Source: Lachnospiraceae bacterium (GTDB taxonomy: Bacteria > Bacillota > Clostridia > Lachnospirales > Lachnospiraceae). From it: a DNA stretch of 64,000 nucleotides. The stretch covers positions 30,292 through 94,291 of the forward strand of contig CAADTT010000122.1 of assembly GCA_900752065.1 (NCBI GenBank), read 5' to 3'. Below are positions 1-8,489 of the stretch, piece by piece. How positions within the stretch are numbered: the first letter of the stretch is position 1; every line of letters begins with the position of its first letter. The notes beneath the pieces are model-generated. The model was not told where the DNA came from. It was given only the letters and a program-made list of their open reading frames with translations, and did not search any database. A program made the position numbers and the translations under genes.

Positions 1-1277
1 TACATGATGGATGCCGCCTGCGCTTTTTCCCCTGTAGATGCCATGTAGCCCTGCTCTGACAGAATGATCCTCGTAGATGAGCCATAAGTCTTTTTAATAT
101 AGTCCGTCAAATACTGCAGATTCTGCGGAGTAATGTAATAAGAATCCGAGCTTTTGGTCACATACTGATTCTCCTTATACGGTTCGGAAGGCAGCGGGAA
201 CGAATATGCATGATATGCCAGATTCCATTTCGTATTTTTACTTTCCTTTTTCAGTACGCTGGCAAACTTTGTGAGGAATTTCTTTCCAGTCCAGCCTACC
301 TCTGAAACCGGGATGTTCCATGCATTATCCAGCGGAACAAAAACCCTGGCGTTTGACCAGCCGGTATGTACCGCGTCACTGAGCATCTTAAACGCCTGCA
401 CGTAAGCCTTCACATACTTCTCAAAGGAGAGATTTCCCGCATGGTTCCAGTAAAACTGGGAATTTACCTCATTTCCCAGCACCCAGTTGGATACCAGATA
501 TTCCGGTCTGCTGAATTTCTCCCCCAGATAGCAGAATGCCGCTTCGAGCGTTTCCCTTGCTTTTTCATCGGAGGTATTCAGCATATACCAGTAGGAACCC
601 TGTTGTCTTCCCGTGGGATAGATCAGGTATTTATTTCCGCTGTCCCAGGGCATATAGACAACCAGAGTCACACAAACGCCTCTGGATACGAACATCTTCA
701 CTGCATTCTGCATCGTATTATTAAAATAATAAGTCTTTCCATTATAAACATAAGGCTCCCCGGACCCCTCGGAACCGATCAGATCATTCAGGTTCACATT
801 TACCAGTGTATGCTTGGAATCCAGATTCACGTCAGAAGCGTAATGGATTCCCTTTTTGGTAGCCGGAAGTGTATATTTCTGCGTGTTTGACGCTATCGCC
901 TGAGGATTTTTTACATACGCCGTATTGCTGATCAGTTTCAGCTTTTTCCCATTTTTCACTGCAATTCCAAACTTCGAAATAACATTTGCCTTATCCTCAG
1001 TATCCAGTGTAAATTTCAGAGAAGCTTTCTTCTGTGATTCTGCCAAAATGCAGGCGGGCTTTCCGGTAAATCCATTGACCTTTACCAGATAGTATTTTTT
1101 ATCACGGCTGGAAACAGCCTTCTTCACCTTTGCCCGAATCACGGTTTTCCCTGACACGATCTTTGCGGACGTGATCTTTGCGGGCTTCGCTGCTGCCTCC
1201 GCCTGCTTTCCTGATACACAGAAGACCAGAGCAAACATTAGAAACCACAGCAGACCCATTTTTTTACATTTTCCCAT
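1..1277 (-). CDS. Secreted DUF5722-like glycosidase-fold protein (3' end cut by window edge)
   Basis: An open frame runs from ATG at 1277 off the left edge, giving about 425 codons without a stop. AAGGAG lies 7 nt before the ATG. The first ~28 residues form a signal peptide (basic start, then a hydrophobic stretch LLWFLMFALVF, then AEAA). A beta-rich segment with Lys-rich Ig-like character follows to about residue 130. After that comes a TIM-barrel-like region with NWVLGNEVNSQFYWNHAG and later ILSEQGY, which resembles the acid/base Glu and nucleophile Glu strands of clan A glycosidases. I assign it to DUF5722-type proteins from this pattern. The substrate is unknown. It probably acts outside the cell. 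It has its own promoter just upstream, so it is unlikely to be merely the tail of the fatty-acid operon. Confidence 0.72.
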   Translation of the reverse strand, partial: MGKCKKMGLLWFLMFALVFCVSGKQAEAAAKPAKITSAKIVSGKTVIRAKVKKAVSSRDKKYYLVKVNGFTGKPACILAESQKKASLKFTLDTEDKANVISKFGIAVKNGKKLKLISNTAYVKNPQAIASNTQKYTLPATKKGIHYASDVNLDSKHTLVNVNLNDLIGSEGSGEPYVYNGKTYYFNNTMQNAVKMFVSRGVCVTLVVYMPWDSGNKYLIYPTGRQQGSYWYMLNTSDEKARETLEAAFCYLGEKFSRPEYLVSNWVLGNEVNSQFYWNHAGNLSFEKYVKAYVQAFKMLSDAVHTGWSNARVFVPLDNAWNIPVSEVGWTGKKFLTKFASVLKKESKNTKWNLAYHAYSFPLPSEPYKENQYVTKSSDSYYITPQNLQYLTDYIKKTYGSSTRIILSEQGYMASTGEKAQAASIM

Positions 1278-1316
1278 TCCTTTTCTCCTTCCTTTGTATC
1301 TGTTACTGATATGATT

Positions 1317-1345
1317 ATTGTAACGGCTTATGCGGAAAATGTAAA
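1317..1345 (-). promoter_or_regulatory. Promoter of the DUF5722-like gene
   Basis: On the minus strand, TTTACA (1340-1345), a 17-nt spacer and TACAAT (1317-1322) lie about 40 nt before the ATG at 1277. No hairpin terminator for the fatty-acid operon is visible in 1278-1363, so some read-through is possible. Confidence 0.55.
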
Positions 1346-1363
1346 GTGGCAGTTCAGGCAAAG

Positions 1364-2413
1364 CTAACGCAATTCTTCCATAATATCTGCCACATGCTCC
1401 AGCCTTTCACTCCGCCAGGCATTTGTCCCGCAGAAGATCAGCGCATCCTCCAGATTTCCCTTCACAGCATTTATCAGAGCCTTCGTGATACAGTATGGAA
1501 TCTCTGCGGGGTTGCATTTCTCCAGACATTGATAGCATTTCCCATGATGTCCCTTTTCTTCTTTTTTCATGAGAAACCTGTTAGCAATCGCCCGTCCCGG
1601 CATCCCTACCGGACTGTTCACGATGCAGATATCCTCTTTTTGGCTGTCCAGGTACGCCTGTTTATATGCCATGCATGCATCGCACTCATAGGTGGTGACA
1701 AAGCGCGTCCCCATCTGCACGCCGTCCACTCCCAGTGCCAGAGCCTCATTCATATCTGCCCTGTCATAGATCCCTCCGGCCACCGCCACCGGAATGTGCC
1801 GGTTATAGTCTCCACTGTACTGCCGGATGACCGCAAGGATTTTTCTGATTTCTTCCCGGTAGGACTCTTTTGTAAAAGTCTTTAGCTGCTCTCTCGTAAA
1901 TCCCAGATGACCGCCTGCCTCCGGTCCTTCGATCACGACCAGATCCGGCACTCTCTGATATTTCCTGTCCCAGAGTCTGCATAGGACGGAGGCTGACTTT
2001 GCCGTGGAGACGATGGGAGCGATCTTCACACGGCTGTCTCTCACCAGCTCCGGGAGAGACACCGGAAGCCCTGCTCCTGAAATGATCAGATCGATTCCCG
2101 CATCCACCGCCGCTTTTACATACCTGGCGTAGCTTTTTGTCGCCGCCATAATATTCACGCCCAGGATTCCGCCCGCAGCAAGTCCTCTGGCCCTTTCAAT
2201 CTCCTGCTTTATTGATTTTAAGTTTGCTTCCAGCGGGCTGCGTGCAAAATCCGCCTCCCGATAGCCGATCTGAGCCGTAGAGATCACTCCGATACCTCCG
2301 CAGGATGCCACAGCCCCTGCCAGACCGGAGAGGCTGATCCCTACTCCCATGCCGCCCTGTATCACGGGGATTCTGGCTGTCAGATTTCCAATGACCAATG
2401 GTTTTCTCTCCAT
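1364..2413 (-). CDS. FabK-like NAD(P)H-dependent flavin oxidoreductase (2-nitropropane dioxygenase family), last gene of fab operon
   Basis: A 349-residue FMN-binding TIM-barrel protein of the nitronate monooxygenase/FabK family. It shows PVIQGGMGVGIS near the start, GVNIMAA, IEGPEAGGHLG and the FMN-phosphate region VAVAGGIYD...GVDGVQMGTRFV. AGGAGG precedes the ATG, 8 nt after the accDA stop, so it is the distal gene of the fatty-acid operon. It differs from the true FabK at 9430 by a C-terminal Cys-rich block (KCYQCLEKC...PYC) that could bind a metal or an Fe-S cluster. That is inference. Position in the operon suggests a lipid-linked redox role. The exact substrate cannot be told. A second enoyl reductase is the main alternative. 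Confidence 0.85.
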   Translation of the reverse strand: MERKPLVIGNLTARIPVIQGGMGVGISLSGLAGAVASCGGIGVISTAQIGYREADFARSPLEANLKSIKQEIERARGLAAGGILGVNIMAATKSYARYVKAAVDAGIDLIISGAGLPVSLPELVRDSRVKIAPIVSTAKSASVLCRLWDRKYQRVPDLVVIEGPEAGGHLGFTREQLKTFTKESYREEIRKILAVIRQYSGDYNRHIPVAVAGGIYDRADMNEALALGVDGVQMGTRFVTTYECDACMAYKQAYLDSQKEDICIVNSPVGMPGRAIANRFLMKKEEKGHHGKCYQCLEKCNPAEIPYCITKALINAVKGNLEDALIFCGTNAWRSERLEHVADIMEELR

Positions 2414-2421
2414 TTTTCCTC

Positions 2422-4125
2422 CTACATCCGGCGAAACCGTTCGTACCGTTCTTCTGCGATCTTCTCCGGTGTCTTCTGGTTCTGCCTTTTCAAAAATTCT
2501 TTTATTTTCTGTTTCAAACAGGCAGAAATTTCCGGTACGGTCTCCGCAGCCGCAGGCACTCTCTCCGGAATGATCTCCTCAATCATTCCCAGCCTTTTCA
2601 GATCCTCCGCTGTCATCTTCATGACCTGAGAGGCTTCCTTCGCCCGCTTTCCATCCTTCCACAAAATCGAGGCAAAGCCCTCCGGCGACAATATGGAGTA
2701 GGTCGCGTTTTCCATCATCCAGACCTCATTTGCCACAGCCATCCCCAAAGCGCCGCCGCTGCCGCCTTCTCCGATAAAAATGCTGAGAACGGGAACCCTC
2801 AGTCCTGACATCTCCATCAGGTTTCTTGCAATGGCTTCTCCCTGCCCCCGCTCTTCTGCGCCGATGCCGCAGGCTGCTCCCGGCGTATCCACAAAGATGA
2901 CCACGGGTCTTCCAAACTTTTCCGCCTGCTTCATCAGCCGCAGCGCCTTCCGGTAGCCCTCCGGAGATACCATGCCGAAATTTCTGCTGATATTTTCTTT
3001 TGTCGTTCTTCCCTTCTGCTGTCCAAGCACCGTCACCGGCTGGCCGTCCAAAAAAGCGATGCCGCCGACAACCGCTCCGTCATCCCGAAAGCATCTGTCT
3101 CCATGCAGCTCCGTAAAATCTGTAAAAACCGTCCGGATGTAGTCCATGCTGGAGGGGCGGTCCGGTTTTCTGGATAACTGCACCCGCTCCCATGCATCCA
3201 GAATGTTTCGTCTTGTCTCCGGAAGTACTCTTTCTCCCGCTGCCGCCTCTGTAAAACCGGCATAGCCCCTGCCCTGGTGCATCGCCAAAAGCCTTGTAAG
3301 CGCAGCTTTCAGTTCCTTTCTCTCCACAACGCCGTCAATGATTCCCTTTTCCAACAGGAACTCCGCCCTCTGAAACCCCTCCGGCAGCTTTTCCCCTATG
3401 GTCTGGGAGATCACCCTGGGGCCCGCAAAACCGATCAGCGCCCCCGGCTCCGCCAGTATGATGTCTCCCAGCATGGCAAAGCTCGCTGTGACTCCTCCCG
3501 TGGTAGGGTCCGTCAGCACCGGAAGATAAAAAAGCCCGGCAGCACAATGACGCCGGATAGCAGCCGCTGTCTTAGCCATCTGCATCAGAGACACGATCCC
3601 CTCCTGCATTCTGGCGCCCCCGGAACAGCAGAACAGAATCACGGGAAGCCGAAGCGCCGTCGCCTGTTCCATAGCTGCCGTGATCCTTTCGCCCACTGCA
3701 TATCCCATGCTTCCCATGAGAAATCTGGCGTCACAGACGCCTAAAACCGCATCCCATCCTCCAATCTTCGCTCTCCCGATGGTAACCGCTTCGCTCAAAT
3801 GCGTTTTTTTCCGAACCTCCGCCAGCTTTTCCTCATATCCGGGATAATCCAGCGGATTTTCCCCTTCAATCTCCTTTCCCCACTCTTCAAAGCTGCCCGG
3901 ATCTGCCACCATGCGAATCCGGGTCTTCGTCTTAATGCGGAAATAGTTTCCGCATTTGGGACAGACATAAGAATTCTCCGCCACATCTTCTTTATAGACC
4001 ATCCGGCCGCATTTCGCACACTTGATCCAGAGTCCCTCCGGCACCGAAGGTTCTGTCTCTTTCCCTTCCTCCGGCTTTACGGAAATATAGGTGCTCTTTT
4101 TAAACATGTCTTTTAATTTTGACAT
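2422..4125 (-). CDS. accDA: Acetyl-CoA carboxylase carboxyltransferase, beta-alpha fusion (AccD-AccA)
   Basis: A 567-residue single chain that joins both carboxyltransferase subunits, which transfer CO2 from carboxybiotin to acetyl-CoA to make malonyl-CoA. Residues ~1-280 are AccD, with a four-Cys zinc ribbon (C36, C39, C55, C58) and the crotonase-type GGARMQEG and DPTTGGVTASFA motifs. Residues ~300-567 are AccA, with FTELHGDRC, DTPGAACG and GEGGSGGALG. In E. coli these are two genes. The start ATG overlaps the accC stop by one base (TAATG), so translation is probably coupled, and the next gene follows after 8 nt. No frameshift or residual stop marks the junction, so the fusion looks genuine. 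Confidence 0.95.
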   Translation of the reverse strand: MSKLKDMFKKSTYISVKPEEGKETEPSVPEGLWIKCAKCGRMVYKEDVAENSYVCPKCGNYFRIKTKTRIRMVADPGSFEEWGKEIEGENPLDYPGYEEKLAEVRKKTHLSEAVTIGRAKIGGWDAVLGVCDARFLMGSMGYAVGERITAAMEQATALRLPVILFCCSGGARMQEGIVSLMQMAKTAAAIRRHCAAGLFYLPVLTDPTTGGVTASFAMLGDIILAEPGALIGFAGPRVISQTIGEKLPEGFQRAEFLLEKGIIDGVVERKELKAALTRLLAMHQGRGYAGFTEAAAGERVLPETRRNILDAWERVQLSRKPDRPSSMDYIRTVFTDFTELHGDRCFRDDGAVVGGIAFLDGQPVTVLGQQKGRTTKENISRNFGMVSPEGYRKALRLMKQAEKFGRPVVIFVDTPGAACGIGAEERGQGEAIARNLMEMSGLRVPVLSIFIGEGGSGGALGMAVANEVWMMENATYSILSPEGFASILWKDGKRAKEASQVMKMTAEDLKRLGMIEEIIPERVPAAAETVPEISACLKQKIKEFLKRQNQKTPEKIAEERYERFRRM

Positions 4126-5462
4126 TAAAATCTCTCCTCGATAAACGCCGTCGTAAACTTGCCCTTTTCAAAATCCTGATCCTTTAAAATCTCGTACAGG
4201 AAATCCACATTTGTGGTGATTCCCTCCAAAACCAGCTCTCCCAGCGTACTTTTCATCTTATCGATTGCCTCTCCTCTTGTCTTTCCATGAACGATCACCT
4301 TGGCGATCATGGAATCATAGTAGGGCGGTATCTCATAACCGCTGTAGACTGCCGTATCGATCCGCACACCACACCCTCCCGGGAGATGAACCTCTCCCAG
4401 CCTTCCGGGGCAGGGCATAAAATTTTTATCAGGATCCTCCGCATTGATGCGGCACTCCAGCGCATGTCCCCGCAGTTCAATCTGGTCCTGCTCTATACTT
4501 AAAGGAAGCCCCGCCGCAATGGAAATCTGTTCTTTGATCAGATCTACCCCCGAAACCATCTCCGTCACCGGATGCTCCACCTGTATTCTCGTATTCATTT
4601 CCATAAAATAAAATTTTTCGTTTTCATCCATCAAAAATTCGATGGTTCCTGCATTCTCATAGCCCGCCGCCTTTGCCGCCCGTACTGCCATCTCTCCCAT
4701 GCTCCGGCGAAGTCTGCTGCCAAGCGCTGCGCTCGGAGATTCTTCGATCACCTTCTGATGATTTCTCTGGATCGAGCAGTCGCGTTCTCCGAGCTGCACC
4801 ACATTTCCGAATTTATCCGCCAGGATCTGAAACTCGATATGTCTGGGATTTTTCACATATTTCTCAATATACATGGTATTGTCCCCGAACGCCTTTTCCG
4901 ACTCCATTTGCGCCATGCAGAAGTTTTCTTCAAACATCTCCGGCGTCTCTGCCACACGCATTCCCTTTCCGCCGCCTCCGGAGGACGCCTTGATCATCAC
5001 GGGATAACCGATCCTTTCTGCCAGAACCGCTCCCTCTTCCGGGGTGAATACCGGTTCCTTCGTTCCGGGAACCACCGGAACGCCCGCTTCCATCATCGTC
5101 CGGCGCGCTTCTGATTTATTTCCCATCTTCCGGATCACCTCTGCGGAAGGGCCGATAAAGGCTACCTTACATTTTTCGCACATTCCGGCAAATTTGCTGT
5201 TCTCAGAAAGAAACCCAAACCCCGGATGGATCGCCTCTGCCTTTGCAGCAATCGTCGCGCTTAAAATCCTCTCCATATCCAGATAACTGTCCGCAGAAGG
5301 TGCCGGACCGATACAGACCGCCTCATCCGCAAGCTGAGTGTGAAGTGCCTCTCTGTCCGCCTCCGAATAAACGGCAACGGTACGTATCCCCATTTCCCTG
5401 CAGGCACGTATGATGCGCACTGCAATTTCTCCTCTGTTTGCAATCAATATTTTCTGAAACAT
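4125..5462 (-). CDS. accC: Acetyl-CoA carboxylase, biotin carboxylase subunit
   Basis: 445 residues, the usual AccC length. It carboxylates the biotin of AccB using ATP and bicarbonate. It opens with the typical FQKILIANRGEIAVRI. The ATP-grasp glycine loop KASSGGGGKGMRV and the catalytic stretch EMNTRIQVEHPVTE are intact. AGGAG lies 6 nt before the ATG. It sits between fabZ and accDA. The 95-nt spacer after fabZ contains a small inverted repeat (AATCGTT at 5483-5489, AACGATT at 5492-5498) of unknown meaning. Confidence 0.97.
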   Translation of the reverse strand: MFQKILIANRGEIAVRIIRACREMGIRTVAVYSEADREALHTQLADEAVCIGPAPSADSYLDMERILSATIAAKAEAIHPGFGFLSENSKFAGMCEKCKVAFIGPSAEVIRKMGNKSEARRTMMEAGVPVVPGTKEPVFTPEEGAVLAERIGYPVMIKASSGGGGKGMRVAETPEMFEENFCMAQMESEKAFGDNTMYIEKYVKNPRHIEFQILADKFGNVVQLGERDCSIQRNHQKVIEESPSAALGSRLRRSMGEMAVRAAKAAGYENAGTIEFLMDENEKFYFMEMNTRIQVEHPVTEMVSGVDLIKEQISIAAGLPLSIEQDQIELRGHALECRINAEDPDKNFMPCPGRLGEVHLPGGCGVRIDTAVYSGYEIPPYYDSMIAKVIVHGKTRGEAIDKMKSTLGELVLEGITTNVDFLYEILKDQDFEKGKFTTAFIEERF

Positions 5463-5557
5463 CCCATTCTCCTATCCAACGCAATCGTTCAAACGATTAC
5501 GGAATCCGCCTGTGAAAAGATCGCCTTTGGCAGTGCAAAGTCCTGTCGAAGCTGCTG

Positions 5558-5986
5558 TTACCCAACTGCAAAGGTCAGTTCCGCCGATGCAGCTATCTTT
5601 CCATCTACCGTAGCCGTGGCCTTTCCGATTCCAATGGGGCCTTTCTGCTTTACCATTTCCACTTCCAGCAGCAGCACATCGCCAGGCACTACCTTCTGTC
5701 TGAATTTTGCGTCATTGATTGCACCGAAATAGGCAGTTTTTCCTTTAAACTCCGGACAGCTCAAGATCACAACTGCCCCCACCTGTGCCAGTGCTTCAAT
5801 GATCAATACTCCCGGCATCACCGGTTCCCCCGGGAAATGCCCGGCAAAATAAGGCTCATTAAAGCTGACACATTTTTTTCCGACCCCACGCTTTCCGCTC
5901 TCCAGCTCTTCGATGGTATCAATCAAGAGCATGGGCTGCCTGTGAGGTATGATTTCCATGATTTCCTTTGTTGTCAATGCGGACAT
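5558..5986 (-). CDS. fabZ: (3R)-hydroxyacyl-ACP dehydratase FabZ
   Basis: 142 residues, normal for FabZ, the hotdog-fold dehydratase of the elongation cycle. The active-site His is in HFPGEPVMPGVL and the Glu is in the following helix (IIEALAQ). The N-terminus IMEIIPHRQPMLLID is typical. AGAAGGTG precedes the ATG, about 25 nt after the accB stop. In bacteria without FabA or FabM the route to unsaturated fatty acids may pass through FabZ isoforms or the FabK enzymes. No such assignment can be made here. Confidence 0.96.
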   Translation of the reverse strand: MSALTTKEIMEIIPHRQPMLLIDTIEELESGKRGVGKKCVSFNEPYFAGHFPGEPVMPGVLIIEALAQVGAVVILSCPEFKGKTAYFGAINDAKFRQKVVPGDVLLLEVEMVKQKGPIGIGKATATVDGKIAASAELTFAVG

Positions 5987-6011
5987 CCTGTTTCACCTTC
6001 TCTCTTATATC

Positions 6012-6440
6012 TCATTTTATCAGAAACAACGGCTGCCCGTACTCCACCATCTGTTCATTGGCAGCCAGAATCTCTTCCACCACGCCGTCATACTCGCTCT
6101 CGATCTCGTTCATCAGCTTCATAGCCTCGATAATTCCCAGAATCTGCCCCTTCTGCACTCTGTCGCCCGCCTTTACATAAGGTTCCGCATCCGGTGAGGG
6201 GGCATTGTAAAAGGTTCCCACCAGGGGCGCTTTCACCTGTTTTCCTTCCGGCAGAGTTTTTATCTCCGCCTGGGGCTGCACCGGGAGTTCTATTGCAGAA
6301 CCCTCTGCTTCTCCGCTTATAGAAAGCTTCTTTTCCTGCTTCTTCATGGAGATTTTCAAGTCTCCCTCCTCCAGTTCAAAGCTTTTCAGCTCCGACGAAG
6401 ATACTTTGTCTATCAAAGTAATTAGACAATCAAATTCCAT
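6012..6440 (-). CDS. accB: Acetyl-CoA carboxylase biotin carboxyl carrier protein
   Basis: 142 residues. It carries the biotin that shuttles CO2 between AccC and AccDA. The biotinyl domain is C-terminal with EAMKLMNEI, so Lys108 is the predicted biotinylation site. A Pro/Glu-rich linker lies at about residues 45-70, and the acidic N-terminal helix pair is conserved. Only 3 nt separate it from the fabF stop, and GAGG lies inside the fabF end. The first codons contain a palindrome (6403-6419) similar to the operators upstream of acpP. Confidence 0.96.
   Translation of the reverse strand: MEFDCLITLIDKVSSSELKSFELEEGDLKISMKKQEKKLSISGEAEGSAIELPVQPQAEIKTLPEGKQVKAPLVGTFYNAPSPDAEPYVKAGDRVQKGQILGIIEAMKLMNEIESEYDGVVEEILAANEQMVEYGQPLFLIK
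6403..6419. promoter_or_regulatory. Possible internal FabT-like box in the start of accB
   Basis: ACTTTG-TCTAT-CAAAGT is a perfect-armed palindrome inside codons 8-13 of accB. From TTTG onward it matches the box at 10650-10665 except at one base. It encodes ordinary AccB residues (TLIDKV), so it could be coincidence. Confidence 0.3.
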
Positions 6441-6443
6441 TCT

Positions 6444-7682
6444 CTAGTCCTCCCTGTATTTCTTCACAAGAATGCTGCCGTTATGCCCACCAAATCCCAG
6501 AGAATTGCTGATGGCATATTCCACAGGTTCTCTGATGGGGCCATCCGTCACATAGTTCAGATCCAACTCCTCATCCTTCATTTGGTAGCCTGCTGTGGGA
6601 TGAATATAGCCCTCTTCGATTTCCTTCACACAGGTAATAAATTCGATGGCTCCGGCTGCTCCCATCATATGCCCTACCAGAGATTTTGTGGAGTTGACAC
6701 GAAGTTTACACGCATGGCTGCCGAAAGCCTTTTTGATCGCCCGCGTTTCAAAAAGATCGTTGTGATGAGTGCTCGTGCCGTGGGCATTGATATACGTAAT
6801 ATCCTCTGGCTTCAGCCCGGCTTCTTTTACGGCATACAGCATAGCCCGCGCCGCACCGGAACCGTCCTCTGCCGGCGATGTAATGTGATAAGCATCACTG
6901 GTAGCGCCGTATCCTCCGACCTCCGCCAGAATCTTCGCCCCCCTCTTCTTCGCATGCCCCAGTTCTTCCAGAACGACGACTGCCGCGCCCTCTCCCATGA
7001 CAAAGCCGCTTCGCTCTTTATCAAAAGGAATGGAGCATCTCCTGGGGTCTGTGGACTCACACAGTGCAGTCAGTGCTGCAAAGCCTCCGATACCGATCGG
7101 GCTGATCGAAGCCTCTGTTCCTCCTGCCACCATCACATCGGCTTCGCCGCACTGGATTGAACGGTAAGCCTCCCCGATTGAATGGGTTCCCGTGGCGCAG
7201 GCCGTCACCACATTCAGGCTTTTCCCCCGCAGTCCGAACTGGATCGATACATTTCCGCAGGCCATATTTGAAATCATCAGCGGAACCAGAAGCGGCCCGA
7301 TTCTCTTCGGTCCTTTCTCGCAGAGACGCTTATGCTCCCTCTCAACCGCCTGCAGGCTGCCAATCCCTGAACCTACAGAGCACCCCACCCGAAAGGGATC
7401 TTCCTTTGCCATATCGATTCCCGACTGTTCCAGTGCCTCCTTCGCTGCTGCCACAGCATACTGGCTGAACAGCTCCATGCGCTTTGCCGCTTTAAAATCC
7501 ATATAGTTCTTCGCATCAAAGCCTTTCACCTCCGCCGCCAGCTTCGGTTTAAAACCTGATGTATCAAAACGTGTGATGGGACCGAAACCTGTTCTCTGCT
7601 TTTTTATGCTGTCCCAGAACTCTTCTACCTTTAATCCCACGGGGGTGATCGCCCCCATGCCTGTCACTACAACTCTTCTCAT
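6444..7682 (-). CDS. fabF: Beta-ketoacyl-ACP synthase II FabF
   Basis: 412 residues, the usual length. It condenses malonyl-ACP with acyl-ACP during elongation. The Cys-His-His triad is visible as TACATGTHS, NAHGTSTHHND and STKSLVGHMMGAAG, and the C-terminal NSLGFGGHNGSILV is intact. AAGGAG precedes the ATG at normal spacing, 22 nt after the fabG stop. No KAS III (fabH) is seen in the window, so chain initiation must use an enzyme encoded elsewhere. Confidence 0.97.
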   Translation of the reverse strand: MRRVVVTGMGAITPVGLKVEEFWDSIKKQRTGFGPITRFDTSGFKPKLAAEVKGFDAKNYMDFKAAKRMELFSQYAVAAAKEALEQSGIDMAKEDPFRVGCSVGSGIGSLQAVEREHKRLCEKGPKRIGPLLVPLMISNMACGNVSIQFGLRGKSLNVVTACATGTHSIGEAYRSIQCGEADVMVAGGTEASISPIGIGGFAALTALCESTDPRRCSIPFDKERSGFVMGEGAAVVVLEELGHAKKRGAKILAEVGGYGATSDAYHITSPAEDGSGAARAMLYAVKEAGLKPEDITYINAHGTSTHHNDLFETRAIKKAFGSHACKLRVNSTKSLVGHMMGAAGAIEFITCVKEIEEGYIHPTAGYQMKDEELDLNYVTDGPIREPVEYAISNSLGFGGHNGSILVKKYRED

Positions 7683-7704
7683 CTTAGATACTCCTTTTTT
7701 CCAG

Positions 7705-8442
7705 TCAGGTGGCTCCTCCGTCTACACAAATGACCTGCCCTGTGATATATTTCCCTCTGTCAGATGCCAGAAACACCGCCAGCTCCGCCACATCCTCCGG
7801 CTTTCCGAAATGTCCCAGAGGAATCTGCTTTACTGCCGCCTCCCTGACGCTCTCTGAGAGCACATTCGTCATTTCCGTTTCGATAAAGCCCGGAGCGATG
7901 GCATTTACACAGACTCCCCTTCCTGCCAGCTCCCGCGCCGCAGACTTCGTCAGGCCGATGATCCCCGCCTTAGATGCCGCATAGTTCGTCTGTCCCGCAT
8001 TTCCCAAAATTCCTGAAATCGAAGAAATGCTGATGATCCTTCCGCTTCTCTGCTTTAAAAACTGTCTGGAAAGATGGCGGATCATATGAAAGCTTCCCTT
8101 TAGATTAATAGCAAGCACCCGATCGAAATCCTCTTCGCTCATTCTCATAATCAGTCCGTCTCTGGTAATTCCCGCATTGTTTATAAGAATGTCTACTTTT
8201 CCATACTCCTTCAGGATATGCTTTACCATTTCTTCAGAAGCATGAAAATCCGAGACATCACAGGGATAAGCCTCTGCCTTCCCTCCGTTTTTCCTGATTT
8301 CCTGTACGGTTTCCTCCGCTTTATCTGCGGAGCCATGATAGTTTACGACGACAAATGCGCCCTCTCTTGCCAGAGCCTTTGCGATCTCCCGCCCAATCCC
8401 CCGGGACGCACCTGTCACGATTGCTGTTTTTCCCTCTAACAT
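7705..8442 (-). CDS. fabG: 3-oxoacyl-ACP reductase FabG
   Basis: An NADPH-dependent short-chain reductase that reduces the beta-keto group. I choose ATG at 8442 (245 residues), because AGGAG lies just before it and the protein then starts MLEGKTAIVTGASRGIG as in the family. A longer frame to 8496 would overlap fabD and adds an unlikely 18 residues. The TGASRGIG cofactor loop, NNAG, the Ser in ISSISG, YAASK and the PG motif (APGFIETEM) are all present. It lies 47 nt after the fabD stop. Confidence 0.96.
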   Translation of the reverse strand: MLEGKTAIVTGASRGIGREIAKALAREGAFVVVNYHGSADKAEETVQEIRKNGGKAEAYPCDVSDFHASEEMVKHILKEYGKVDILINNAGITRDGLIMRMSEEDFDRVLAINLKGSFHMIRHLSRQFLKQRSGRIISISSISGILGNAGQTNYAASKAGIIGLTKSAARELAGRGVCVNAIAPGFIETEMTNVLSESVREAAVKQIPLGHFGKPEDVAELAVFLASDRGKYITGQVICVDGGAT

Positions 8443-8489
8443 ATACCTCTCCTGTCTGGATACTTTCAATAGCGCTTTACAACTGTCCA

